Part shown: positions 8,322 through 17,033 of the stretch, piece by piece
Position numbering within the stretch: the first letter of the stretch is position 1
Layout of the letters: each line of letters begins with the position of its first letter
Assembly: GCF_005217615.1 (NCBI RefSeq)
Contig: NZ_SZNK01000001.1
Span: forward strand, 5,021,001-5,085,000
Length of the DNA: 64,000 nt
Reading direction: 5' to 3'
Origin: Brevibacillus antibioticus
GTDB taxonomy: Bacteria > Bacillota > Bacilli > Brevibacillales > Brevibacillaceae
Notes under the pieces: generated by a model
The model's input: the letters and a program-made list of their open reading frames with translations, nothing else
The model's database searches: none
Told to the model about the DNA's origin: nothing
Made by a program: the position numbers and the translations under genes

Positions 8322-9110
8322 TTGTTAGATACAGATAGGTACGATGCGTATTTTTTTGATTTGGATGGAACGATTTTTCTCGGGAATGAACTGCTTCCTG
8401 GGGTGGAAAAGACACTTGCAGCACTGCGGGAGAAGCAGAAGAAAATCATGTTTTTGACCAATACGACGGTACAGACAAGAACAGCTTGTCAGACTCGCCT
8501 CCAGAAGCTCGGATTGGCTGCCCGGCGGGAAGAAATCATGACAGCTGCCTATGCAGCGGGATTGTATCTTCAAGAAAATGCGGAGCAAGCGCGTGTCCTG
8601 ATCGTTGGGGAGCCTGCCCTGGAGGAAGAGATTGCGAGCTTTCATATAAAACAGGTGCAAGATGCGGAGGAAGCTACGCATGTATTGGTTGGAATGGACC
8701 GTGGATTTACGTATGAAAAGCTGCAACAGGCTGCTGACGCTGTGCGAAAGGGAGCCCACCTGATCGTAGCGAACCCCGATCCGGTATGTCCGGTACCAGG
8801 GGGTGCCATTCCTGATACATGGGCGTTGGCGAGAGCGATTGAAACGGCCGGTGGAGCCTCTGTCTGGGCGATGACTGGCAAGCCGTCCCGGTACTACGCT
8901 GAGCAGGTTTTTCAACAGTTTCACGTGCAGCCAGAAAGATGTGTAATGGTTGGTGACCGTTTGGAAACAGACATTTTACTCGGGAAAAACAGCGGCATGA
9001 AAACGGCGTTGGTCATGACAGGTGTGACGACCAGCCGCGAACTAGAAGCCACAGAGATCCAGCCAGATTACATCCTTCCGACGATGGAAGCCATGGTGCA
9101 AGTCGAGTAG
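8322..9110 (+). CDS. HAD-IIA sugar-phosphatase-like hydrolase (NagD/AraL family)
   Basis: A protein of 262 residues with the HAD motifs FFDLDGTIF (motif I), FLTNTT (motif II), a conserved Lys in TGKPS, and MVGDRLETDI (motif IV). The cap between motifs II and III is the C2 type of NagD, AraL and the glycerol-phosphate phosphatases. The start is TTG at 8322; AAGGAG lies about 12 bases upstream. Only 21 bases separate it from the secreted phosphodiesterase gene, so they share an operon. Given neighbours that release and import glycerol-3-phosphate, dephosphorylating that compound or a related overflow metabolite is plausible. Substrate is not readable from sequence. Confidence 0.88.
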   Translation: MLDTDRYDAYFFDLDGTIFLGNELLPGVEKTLAALREKQKKIMFLTNTTVQTRTACQTRLQKLGLAARREEIMTAAYAAGLYLQENAEQARVLIVGEPALEEEIASFHIKQVQDAEEATHVLVGMDRGFTYEKLQQAADAVRKGAHLIVANPDPVCPVPGGAIPDTWALARAIETAGGASVWAMTGKPSRYYAEQVFQQFHVQPERCVMVGDRLETDILLGKNSGMKTALVMTGVTTSRELEATEIQPDYILPTMEAMVQVE

Positions 9111-9131
9111 GAAAACGAGGAGGCAAGGGAG

Positions 9132-11213
9132 ATGGAGTTGGGAAAGAGCAGCAAAAAGTGGTTGTGGTCACTAATGGCAGCAAGTCTGGTGACAGGCAGT
9201 ATGCCGCCCGTGATGGCGCAAAGCGCGGTGAGCAAAACCTTGCTCATCACAGAGGTTGTCAATGATCCTCTTTTTGATGAAAGCACAGGCGAGTTTATCG
9301 AAATCACCAATATCTCCAACGATTCGATTGATTTGAGTGGATACATGATCGGCGACGAGGAAACGCGTGGAGGAAATGAAGGGATGCATGCGTTTCCGGA
9401 AGGCACCATGATTGAGCCTTACCAGACGATTGTCATTTCACGCTATGCAGACGGAATCGTGGAACGCCATGGCGTCACGCCTGATTTTGAATTGTTCGAT
9501 TCCATGGAGGACGTCCCTGAGCTGTTGCCGACAGATTGGGCGACAGGCAGCATTTATTTGGCCAATGGCGGCGACCACGTCATTCTGATGGACCCTGCGT
9601 ACAATGTGGTGGATTCGATGGCTTATATGGATGCGAAGGTTCCGGGAGTCATCTCTCATCCGGGAGTGGCTGGCGGACACTCGATGGAACGCCTGACGGA
9701 AAAGGATACGAATGATGCGTCCAAAGATTTTGTCGATCAGCCCAAGCCGACCCCTGGTGAGTTGTTGTTCGGACCAAATGCCCAAAAAGACAAGATTCCA
9801 GTCTCTGATCTGAAAGACGACGTGCTGATTGTCCCTGAACCTAAGACGGGAATTGTCCTTCCGCCGACGGTGATTGCCATGTACGACGAGAAGTCCGAGC
9901 TCGATGCGATTCTGGATGCAGAAGCGTCTTCCATTTTTATTCCAGTGAAAAAATCCGGGAAGAGCGGAGTCGTTACTCAGGACGGCACATCGCTGGACGA
10001 GGTACTGGAGCAGATCAAGGGCAAGGCGATCCCGGTGATTCATATCGAGGACAAGAAGCTGGTAGCGGAGGTCGATCACCTGCTCCAGAAAGAGAATCTC
10101 ACTGATGTGCACATTGTGTCTTCCCGACCGGAAATCGTCCAAGAGATGCGGGAGAAAAATAATGAATACCGTGGTGCCCTCGTGTATATCGACGGCAAAC
10201 TGAACGAAAAGAAGCAAAAGGAGCTCGTACGCTCAGCCAGGAGCAGTCGTTCCAATGTGATCGTTCTCTCGCAAACGGCGATGACGGAGGATGTCATTCG
10301 CTACTTCCGCAATCGCGGGTTGTCCTTGTGGGGAATTGATCGGGCGAACAAGAGCCAAGCGAGTGAAATGATCGAGATGGGTGTGGCGGGGGTTGTCTCG
10401 CACGAACCAAAAGAGGTACATGAGCTGCTTGCTGCGTACCCAGAGAAAAGTATCACGCAACCTCCGATGGTCATGGCGCATCGAGGTATCCCTTCCTTAA
10501 AGCCGGAAAACACGATGTATGCCTTTGAAGAAGCAATGGAGCTGGGTGTAGAAATCATCGAGACAGACGTCCACAAAACAAAGGATGGCCACCTTGTTCT
10601 GATCCACGATTTTGATTTGGAGCGAACCACCAACGGGACAGGGAAGGTAAAGGATTTCACGCTGAAGGAACTGCGCGAATTGAACGCGAACAAGCTCGAT
10701 CCAGCAAATCCTTCCTGGTACCAGCCTGAGATTACCGATGCTGTCATTCCTACTGTGGATGAATTGCTGGAAGCGGCCAAGGGCAAAGCGGTGGTCATTC
10801 TAGAAGCAAAGGGGATTGGGTACGAAAAGGAAATGGCAAAGGCCATCAAGGAGCACGACATGGTTGAGGATGTGATTGTCAGCAGCTTCAGCTCAGAAGT
10901 ATTGGAGCGTTTCGCCAAGCTCAATCCGGAATTGGGACTAGGCTTCACCTTGAGCGGAACCAAGCCAAAGAAACAGCTGGAACAGTACGCCGAAAAGCAG
11001 GTAACAGACGTGGTACAACTGAACGCCCAATATTTTATCAACCATGAGATTGTCACGCCAGAGCTAATCCGATTCGCCAAGCATCGGGGAATCATTTTGA
11101 CCGTGCATACCGTTAACGAGGAAGCAGCTATGAAGCGGGCAACCGAGGCGGGAGTCGGGGGAATTATTACCGACTATGCACAAAAACTTTACAATACCCA
11201 AATATTACCTTAG
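9132..11213 (+). CDS. Secreted glycerophosphodiester phosphodiesterase with lamin-tail and degenerate GDPD-like domains
   Basis: A protein of 693 residues. A signal peptide (to about residue 32, ending VMAQS) is followed by a lamin-tail-like domain (residues 35-200, with GEFIEITN and DLSGYMIGD). A middle region (about 240-435) looks like a worn-out GDPD barrel: its end (RNRGLSLWGIDRANKS then GVAGVVSHEP) parallels the end of the real domain (KHRGIILTVHTVNEEA then GVGGIITDY). The C-terminal GDPD domain (about 450-690) has the catalytic HRG, PENT, ETDVHKTKDG and LIHD motifs. The enzyme should cut glycerophosphodiesters outside the cell to glycerol-3-phosphate, which the downstream Ugp-like transporter would import. 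Confidence 0.92.
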   Translation: MELGKSSKKWLWSLMAASLVTGSMPPVMAQSAVSKTLLITEVVNDPLFDESTGEFIEITNISNDSIDLSGYMIGDEETRGGNEGMHAFPEGTMIEPYQTIVISRYADGIVERHGVTPDFELFDSMEDVPELLPTDWATGSIYLANGGDHVILMDPAYNVVDSMAYMDAKVPGVISHPGVAGGHSMERLTEKDTNDASKDFVDQPKPTPGELLFGPNAQKDKIPVSDLKDDVLIVPEPKTGIVLPPTVIAMYDEKSELDAILDAEASSIFIPVKKSGKSGVVTQDGTSLDEVLEQIKGKAIPVIHIEDKKLVAEVDHLLQKENLTDVHIVSSRPEIVQEMREKNNEYRGALVYIDGKLNEKKQKELVRSARSSRSNVIVLSQTAMTEDVIRYFRNRGLSLWGIDRANKSQASEMIEMGVAGVVSHEPKEVHELLAAYPEKSITQPPMVMAHRGIPSLKPENTMYAFEEAMELGVEIIETDVHKTKDGHLVLIHDFDLERTTNGTGKVKDFTLKELRELNANKLDPANPSWYQPEITDAVIPTVDELLEAAKGKAVVILEAKGIGYEKEMAKAIKEHDMVEDVIVSSFSSEVLERFAKLNPELGLGFTLSGTKPKKQLEQYAEKQVTDVVQLNAQYFINHEIVTPELIRFAKHRGIILTVHTVNEEAAMKRATEAGVGGIITDYAQKLYNTQILP

Positions 11214-11274
11214 TAAGCAATTGCTATAGTCGAGTGATACGTAAAAAACAGCAAGAGGTTCAGGGGGGAAAGTC

Positions 11275-12375
11275 GTGGCTGAAGTGGAATTGCGGCGCAT
11301 TTCCAAGATGTATGGGGGCCAGAAGGTCGTCAATGAAGTGAGCGCTCGTATTCTGCCAGGGGAGTTTTTCGTGCTGGTAGGGCCTTCTGGTTGTGGGAAA
11401 TCAACCACATTGCGCATGATTGCCGGGCTGGAGGAGATCAGCACGGGAGAGCTGTTGATTGGCGGCAAGCCGATGAATCAAGTCCCTCCGAGCGGGCGTA
11501 ACATCTCCATGGTCTTTCAAAATTACGCACTTTATCCGCATTTGACGGTAAAAGATAATATTTTGTTTGGTTTGCAGGTGCGAAAGGTAGACAAAGTAGA
11601 GCAGGGCAAGCGGTTGGAGCGTGTAGCGGAGATGCTGGGTATCGCGCATCTTTTGCAACGCAAGCCGAAGGAATTATCCGGGGGACAACGACAGCGTGTT
11701 GCACTCGGACGGGCCATCGTCAGTCAGCACCCTATCTGTCTCATGGACGAGCCCTTGTCCAATCTGGATGCCAAGCTGCGCGGGCACATGCGCACGGAAA
11801 TCCGTCGCTTGCAGCAAGAGCTGGGCATCACGATGATTTACGTTACGCACGATCAGGTGGAAGCGATGACGATGGCAGACCGCATGATGGTCCTGCGCGA
11901 CGGCGAGGTCCAGCAAATTGGAAAACCGCTTGATGTCTACAACCATCCAGCGAATTTGTTCGTGGCGGAGTTTACGGGGGCACCCCCGATGAATACGGTC
12001 CCTGCCATTTGGCGTGTAGGCGATCAGGCAGGAATTGAGCTGGCAGGTCAGCAGTTTTTGCCGCTTCCTATGTTTCACGGTATCAAGGACCAGACCCCGG
12101 TCGTTCTCGGTCTGCGTCCAGAGTCACTTCAGCCAGCCGTTGAAGGGCAATCTGTCGATGCTTCCTGCCAGTTCCCTGTCACCGTACAAGGAGTAGAGAT
12201 TCTCGGTTCTGAGACCATTGTGGAATTCACGGTGGGAGACAAGCTGTGGAAGGCCAAATGGAACGGGCAATGGCACTGCAAAAGAGGCGAAACCATGCAT
12301 GTTCGTTTTGATCCAGCTCAGGTGAACGTATTTGATGGAGAAACCGGAAAAAATCTAGCGGTTACGACCAATTGA
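11275..12375 (+). CDS. ugpC: Ugp/Msm-type ABC transporter ATPase
   Basis: A protein of 366 residues. Walker A is GPSGCGKS, the signature is [13 protein letters not shown], Walker B is CLMDEP and the switch His lies in VTHDQVEAMT. A C-terminal regulatory TOBE-type domain (about 235-366) marks the MalK/UgpC/MsmX group that powers carbohydrate and glycerol-3-phosphate importers. Start is GTG 11275 with AGGGGGGA 5 bases upstream. It precedes a binding protein and two permeases, and the adjacent phosphodiesterase and GlpP genes point to glycerol-3-phosphate or glycerophosphodiesters as substrate rather than sugars. Confidence 0.9.
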   Translation: MAEVELRRISKMYGGQKVVNEVSARILPGEFFVLVGPSGCGKSTTLRMIAGLEEISTGELLIGGKPMNQVPPSGRNISMVFQNYALYPHLTVKDNILFGLQVRKVDKVEQGKRLERVAEMLGIAHLLQRKPKELSGGQRQRVALGRAIVSQHPICLMDEPLSNLDAKLRGHMRTEIRRLQQELGITMIYVTHDQVEAMTMADRMMVLRDGEVQQIGKPLDVYNHPANLFVAEFTGAPPMNTVPAIWRVGDQAGIELAGQQFLPLPMFHGIKDQTPVVLGLRPESLQPAVEGQSVDASCQFPVTVQGVEILGSETIVEFTVGDKLWKAKWNGQWHCKRGETMHVRFDPAQVNVFDGETGKNLAVTTN

Positions 12376-12400
12376 GATAAGAAAAGGGAGAGGTACTGCG

Positions 12401-13717
12401 ATGCGTAAAGTTGTCAAAAGCTTGTTTGCGGTCGTCATGAGTATGAGTCTGATCACGGGTTGCTCCAGTGGGACTTCTTCGTCCACGAACAACGCGGGCC
12501 AAGGAGCCAATTCGTCAGGCAAAACAGAGCTGTCCTTCTATTATCCGGTTGCGGTTGGTGGTCCGTTGACCAAGATCGTGGACGGAATGGCAGAGGAATT
12601 TAACAAAGAAAACCCAGATATCAAGGTCAAGCCAGTCTATACGGGCAGCTATCAGGATACGACGACAAAAGTACAGGCAGCTGTACAGGGCAAGACTCCT
12701 CCCGACGTAGCGGTGATGCTCTCAACTGAGCTGCATACGATGATGGACATGGATGCAATCCTGCCGTTGGACGACTTCATTGCCAAGGATGGCGGCAGCG
12801 AATACGTAAATGATTTCTTCCCGGGCTTCCTGGCAAATTCCCAAGTAGACGGCAAGACATACAGCATCCCGTTCCAACGCAGCACCATTGTGCTCTATTA
12901 CAACAAGGACGCTTTCAAGGAAGTCGGGCTAGATCCGGAAAAACCGCCGACATCCTGGGACGAGCTGGTTCAGTACTCTGCCAAATTGAAAAAGGACGGA
13001 CGCTACGGTGTCGAGATTCCTTCATCGAGCTTTACGTATTGGATGTTCCAAGCGCTTGCTCTACAAAACGGCAAGAACTTGATGTCCGAAGATGGGAAAA
13101 AAGTGTTTTTGGATACGCCAGAAAATGTAGAAGCCCTGCAATTTTGGGTAGATTTGTCCAAAAAGCATCAAGTGATGCCTGAAGGCGTTAACGAGTGGGC
13201 GACTGTACCGTCTGATTTCTTGGAAGGCAAAACGGCGATGATGTTCCATACGACAGGGAACCTGACGAACGTGAAGAAAAGCGGGAAGTTTGATTTTGGC
13301 GTAGCGTTTTTGCCAGCGAAAAAGAACTACGGCAGCCCGACAGGTGGCGGTAACTTCTACATGTTCAAGGGAACGGATGCAAAGAAACAGGAAGCGGCAT
13401 GGAAGTTCATTCGCTTTATGACCGAGCCTAAGCGCGCTGCTCAGTGGAGCGTCGATACTGGCTATGTTGCGACACGCAAGTCTGCATACGAAGAAGAGAC
13501 GATGAAGCAATACGTCAAGGACTTCCCGGCAGCATCAGTAGCTCGTGACCAGCTGGAATACGGTCATGCGGAGATGTCTACACACAATAACGGCAAAGTG
13601 ACAAAGCTCTTGAACGACACGCTGCAATCCGTGATCACTGGTCAATCCGAGCCTGCGGAAGCGTTGAAAAAAGCGCAGGAAGAAGCGGACAAGATGCTAG
13701 CACCGTTCAATAAATAA
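12401..13717 (+). CDS. ugpB: ABC substrate-binding lipoprotein, UgpB-like
   Basis: A lipoprotein of 438 residues with lipobox LITGC and a Ser/Asn linker, then a family 1 solute-binding fold (AEEFNKENPDIKV, ALQFWVDLSKK, EGKTAMMFHTTG, TGGGNFYMFKG). That group includes UgpB and maltose-type receptors. It lies 25 bases after the ATPase gene, with AAGGGAGAGG before the ATG, and is followed by the permease genes. The glycerol-3-phosphate assignment rests on the operon, not on specific binding residues. Confidence 0.88.
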   Translation: MRKVVKSLFAVVMSMSLITGCSSGTSSSTNNAGQGANSSGKTELSFYYPVAVGGPLTKIVDGMAEEFNKENPDIKVKPVYTGSYQDTTTKVQAAVQGKTPPDVAVMLSTELHTMMDMDAILPLDDFIAKDGGSEYVNDFFPGFLANSQVDGKTYSIPFQRSTIVLYYNKDAFKEVGLDPEKPPTSWDELVQYSAKLKKDGRYGVEIPSSSFTYWMFQALALQNGKNLMSEDGKKVFLDTPENVEALQFWVDLSKKHQVMPEGVNEWATVPSDFLEGKTAMMFHTTGNLTNVKKSGKFDFGVAFLPAKKNYGSPTGGGNFYMFKGTDAKKQEAAWKFIRFMTEPKRAAQWSVDTGYVATRKSAYEEETMKQYVKDFPAASVARDQLEYGHAEMSTHNNGKVTKLLNDTLQSVITGQSEPAEALKKAQEEADKMLAPFNK

Positions 13718-13742
13718 ATCAAGCAGCAATGGGGGAGCGACA

Positions 13743-14630
13743 ATGGGGGAACTACGCGCAAAATGGAAAGTGAACATGTACGCCTGGCTCTTGCTCCTTC
13801 CCTCCCTCATCTTCCTGCTGTTGTTTACCTTCTATCCGGTTATACAAACGTTCATACTCAGTTTTCATCAAGCGGATCTGGGTTCTCCAGAGCCGTTTTT
13901 TAACGGGATAGATAATTATAAACAAATGGTGGAAGATGAAGTGTTTTGGAAGGTGCTGACCAATAATATCTGGTTTGCCATCGGAACGGTGCCGACGAGT
14001 GTGGCTCTCGCGCTAGCTATGGCTATGTTCGCCAACAAGGCATTACGAGGGAAGAGCTTTATCCGCACGGCTTATTTTTACCCGACAGTTGTTCCGATGA
14101 TTGCAGTGGCGAACATCTGGCTGTTTATTTACACACCAGAGTACGGAGCACTTAGTCATGTGATGGAGTGGTTTGGAAAAGGCGACATGAACTGGCTCGG
14201 CGATCAGAATAATGTGATGTGGGCGATGATCTTCATGGTCATTTGGAAGGAAGCGGGCTATTTCATGATCTTTTATTTGGCGGGGCTGCAAAACATTTCA
14301 CAGGAGCTATACGAATCCGCCTCTATGGAAGGGGCATCGTCGTGGACGGTTTTTCGCCGCATCACCTTTCCACTGCTTATGCCAACGACGATGTTCGTCA
14401 GTATTATCGCCTTCACCAACTCTTTCAAGCTGGTAGACCATTTGGTGATCATGACCAAAGGCGGGCCGGATAATGCCAGCAATCTCTTGCTGTACTACAT
14501 ATACGAGACGGCGTTTTCTTTCTGGGATCAAGGAATGGCCTCGGCACTGACGATTGTCATGGTCGTGCTGCTCTTGCTAGTCGCTGCTTTTCAGTTTTTT
14601 GGTATGGATAAAAAGATTCATTACAACTAG
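13743..14630 (+). CDS. ugpA: ABC permease, UgpA-like
   Basis: A protein of 295 residues with six hydrophobic segments and the cytoplasmic EAA loop (YESASMEGASSWTVFRRI) that docks the ATPase. The N-terminus (WLLLLPSLIFLLLFTFYPV) is typical of MalF/UgpA-type subunits. GGGGGAG lies 7 bases upstream of the ATG, and the gene is 25 bases downstream of the binding protein gene. It pairs with the next permease to form the channel. Confidence 0.9.
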   Translation: MGELRAKWKVNMYAWLLLLPSLIFLLLFTFYPVIQTFILSFHQADLGSPEPFFNGIDNYKQMVEDEVFWKVLTNNIWFAIGTVPTSVALALAMAMFANKALRGKSFIRTAYFYPTVVPMIAVANIWLFIYTPEYGALSHVMEWFGKGDMNWLGDQNNVMWAMIFMVIWKEAGYFMIFYLAGLQNISQELYESASMEGASSWTVFRRITFPLLMPTTMFVSIIAFTNSFKLVDHLVIMTKGGPDNASNLLLYYIYETAFSFWDQGMASALTIVMVVLLLLVAAFQFFGMDKKIHYN

Positions 14631-14642
14631 GGGGGATGGCAG

Positions 14643-15446
14643 ATGCTTCGCAAAATCACAACGGTTGGAATGTACGGCTTGGCCGTTCTCTGGTTGTTTC
14701 CTTTGCTCTGGGCGGTCTGGACTTCCTTTCGCCCGAGGGAGCTGGCGACTTCGTGGTCGTTCAGTACAGATTTTACACTCGATAACTTTGCGAAGGTGTG
14801 GGATGCAGCGCCCTTTGACCAGTACTACATCAATACCTTTTTGATCGTGACCGGTATTTTGGTGGCGCAAATGATCACGGCTACACTGGCAGCCTATGCC
14901 TTTGCGAAGCTGCAATTTTGGGGAAAGGACGTGCTGTTTGTCCTGTTCCTGGTCCAGCTCATGGTTCCAGCGGATATCTTAATTTTCCCCAACTATAACG
15001 TCCTGCGTGACTTGTCTTTGCTGGATACCAAAATCGGCATTATGCTACCGTATTTCGCTTCTGCCTTCGGGGTCTTTTTGTTGCGACAAACCTTCAAGAC
15101 AATCCCGCACGAGCTGGAGGAGGCGGCACGGATGGAAGGCTGCTCCTGGTTCCAGATTCTGTGGCGGGTGTACGTTCCGTTAGCGAAGCCGACCTACATT
15201 GCGTTTGGCTTGGTCTCGGTCAGCTATCATTGGAACAACTTCATGTGGCCGCTGATTATTACGAATTCCGTAGAAAATCGCCCGTTGACGGTCGGTCTGG
15301 CGATTTTTGCCCAATCGTTTGAGACAGGGGCGCAGTGGGCCGAGGTAAGTGCAGCGACGGTCATGGTGATTTTTCCGTTATTGCTGGCATTTTTGTTGTT
15401 CCAGCGGCAGTTTATCAACAGCTTCATCCACTCCGGCGTGAAATAA
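14643..15446 (+). CDS. ugpE: ABC permease, UgpE-like
   Basis: A protein of 267 residues with six hydrophobic segments and an EAA loop (HELEEAARMEGCSWFQIL). It is a MalG/UgpE-type partner of the preceding permease, which ends 12 bases upstream. GGGGGA lies just before its ATG. Confidence 0.9.
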   Translation: MLRKITTVGMYGLAVLWLFPLLWAVWTSFRPRELATSWSFSTDFTLDNFAKVWDAAPFDQYYINTFLIVTGILVAQMITATLAAYAFAKLQFWGKDVLFVLFLVQLMVPADILIFPNYNVLRDLSLLDTKIGIMLPYFASAFGVFLLRQTFKTIPHELEEAARMEGCSWFQILWRVYVPLAKPTYIAFGLVSVSYHWNNFMWPLIITNSVENRPLTVGLAIFAQSFETGAQWAEVSAATVMVIFPLLLAFLLFQRQFINSFIHSGVK

Positions 15447-15461
15447 GAGGGAGGGTCATGA

Positions 15462-16286
15462 ATGATGAGAGACAAAAGCTCGTTTTCCGTATCCACCTAT
15501 GCATTATTTGATCTGTCCTTGCGTGATGCTATTGTTCAGCTTTTGCACCATGATTGGAAGGCCATCGAGATTATGTGTGAAGAGAATCATGCCGACCTCT
15601 TGGACTGGTCCTGGGAGCAGCTGAGAGAGTTGAAGCAGCAGGGAAACGAGAGAGGGATTACCTGGTCGATTCACGCGCCGATTAGTGGCTGCAATCTGGC
15701 GGCGGACTCAGGACCAACCCGGGGGCAAACGTTGGACACGATGAAGCGCTGCCTGGAGATTGCCAGCTTTCTTGACTGCACACACGTCGTGATGCATGCG
15801 GGGGAAGTAGAAGACCGCCTCGTGGAAGGCGAGCGTGCCAGAGGTGTGGAAAATGTGAGTCAGGCACTCCACTTGTTGACCACCGAGCTGTCCGCAGAGG
15901 GCAGAACCATACTGACGGTCGAGAATGTTCCCCCTTATCCAAAAGTGCTCGGGTGGAACGTCGAGGATCTCGTGCGTATATGCCAGAATGTCGATTCGTC
16001 TCGCGTGCGGATCGTGTACGACGTAGGCCATGCCCATTTGATTCGTCCGGGATATGCAATCGATGCATTGCAGGAGGTGCTTCCTTATTTGTCCGCTCTT
16101 CACCTGAGTGATAACTTTGGCAAGCTCGACGATCATTTGGCAGTGGGTGACGGAACGATTCCGTTCGCATCGATCCTGTCACTTTTAAAAGACAACGGAT
16201 TCGCAGGTCATTGGGTCGTGGAGACTAAGCAGCTTGGCTGCGCTGAGGTAAGTGTGGAACGGCTACTGAGGGCAGGAGGCGAATAA
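15462..16286 (+). CDS. Sugar phosphate isomerase/epimerase-like TIM barrel
   Basis: A protein of 274 residues of the xylose-isomerase-like TIM-barrel family. Metal-ligand motifs of the fold are visible: a His in SIHAPISG, VVMHAGEVED, a Glu in VENVPPYP, DVGHAHL and LSDNFGKLDDHL, and a final Glu in WVVETK. These ligands suggest an active metal-dependent isomerase or endonuclease-type fold. It sits between the UgpE-like permease and glpP, so it may process a polyol or sugar released from imported glycerophosphodiesters. The exact reaction is unknown. Confidence 0.8.
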   Translation: MMRDKSSFSVSTYALFDLSLRDAIVQLLHHDWKAIEIMCEENHADLLDWSWEQLRELKQQGNERGITWSIHAPISGCNLAADSGPTRGQTLDTMKRCLEIASFLDCTHVVMHAGEVEDRLVEGERARGVENVSQALHLLTTELSAEGRTILTVENVPPYPKVLGWNVEDLVRICQNVDSSRVRIVYDVGHAHLIRPGYAIDALQEVLPYLSALHLSDNFGKLDDHLAVGDGTIPFASILSLLKDNGFAGHWVVETKQLGCAEVSVERLLRAGGE

Positions 16287-16287
16287 C

Positions 16288-16854
16288 ATGGACATGCAAA
16301 CGATTTTGAAAACGAACCCGATTATTGCGGCAACCGAACAGGATCGCTTGGGAGAGGCGATGGCGTCCCGAGCCTGCGCGATCCTTTTGATGTACGGAAA
16401 GCTGACCAAGCTGATGGAGGAAGCCGAAACCATTCGTCAGTCGAGCAAGCCGATTTTTTTGCACACAGACCTCATGAATGGCTTGTCCAATGACAAGGAG
16501 GCTTTCCGCTTCTTGTCCACCTATCTCCAACCAACGGGCATTGTCACTACCAAAGGACCGATGATTCGCGCGGCCAAAAAGGAAGGGATGCTGACGATCC
16601 AGCGAGTCTTTTTGATCGATTCTACCTCTCTCACGACGACCATTAAAAACGTCTTGGAAAACCAGCCGGATGCGATTGAAATCATGCCGGGGATAGCGCC
16701 GTCTATTATTTCGTATATGAAGGAGCATTTGTCGCAGCCGATTATTTTAGGCGGGTTGATTTGGAATATGGAACAGGTTAACGAAGCGTTGAAGGGTGGA
16801 GCAGATGCTGTTTCGTTGAGTAAGTCGGAGATGTGGAACCATATGACTGTTTAG
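16288..16854 (+). CDS. glpP: Glycerol-3-phosphate responsive antiterminator GlpP
   Basis: A protein of 188 residues, the usual GlpP length. Family features are visible: IIAATEQDRL near the start, FLHTDLMNGLSND, GIVTTKGPMIRAAKKEGM, and the C-terminal EIMPGIAPSIIS with PIILGGLIWN. GlpP binds glycerol-3-phosphate and the leader RNA of glp genes to prevent early termination. It is the last gene of this operon, one base after the isomerase stop codon. A leader terminator stands before the first gene (8206-8289), so the operon may control itself. Confidence 0.95.
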   Translation: MDMQTILKTNPIIAATEQDRLGEAMASRACAILLMYGKLTKLMEEAETIRQSSKPIFLHTDLMNGLSNDKEAFRFLSTYLQPTGIVTTKGPMIRAAKKEGMLTIQRVFLIDSTSLTTTIKNVLENQPDAIEIMPGIAPSIISYMKEHLSQPIILGGLIWNMEQVNEALKGGADAVSLSKSEMWNHMTV

Positions 16855-16861
16855 GAGAAAG

Positions 16862-16890
16862 GGCAGGTGTGTAAGCACCTGTCTTTTCTT
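16862..16890 (+). terminator. Terminator of the glycerol-phosphate operon
   Basis: A GGCAGGTG stem pairs with CACCTGTC around a 6-base loop and is followed by TTTTCTTT. It lies right after the glpP stop codon. Confidence 0.85.
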
Positions 16891-17033
16891 TCGTCCATGT
16901 TTCTTACAGATATGTGTCCAAATGCCTACATGATTGGTAATCAAGCACGAGTAATTTTATAATGGAGGTAACAAAATTCTACGATGAAGAAAGTAACAGC
17001 GAAGCGACACCCTTCAGCGTGAAAAGAGGGAAT

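Noticed and set aside
8141..8338. Short plus-strand frame before the HAD gene
   Set aside because: It runs through the leader hairpin, has no ribosome site, and overlaps the HAD start in another frame.
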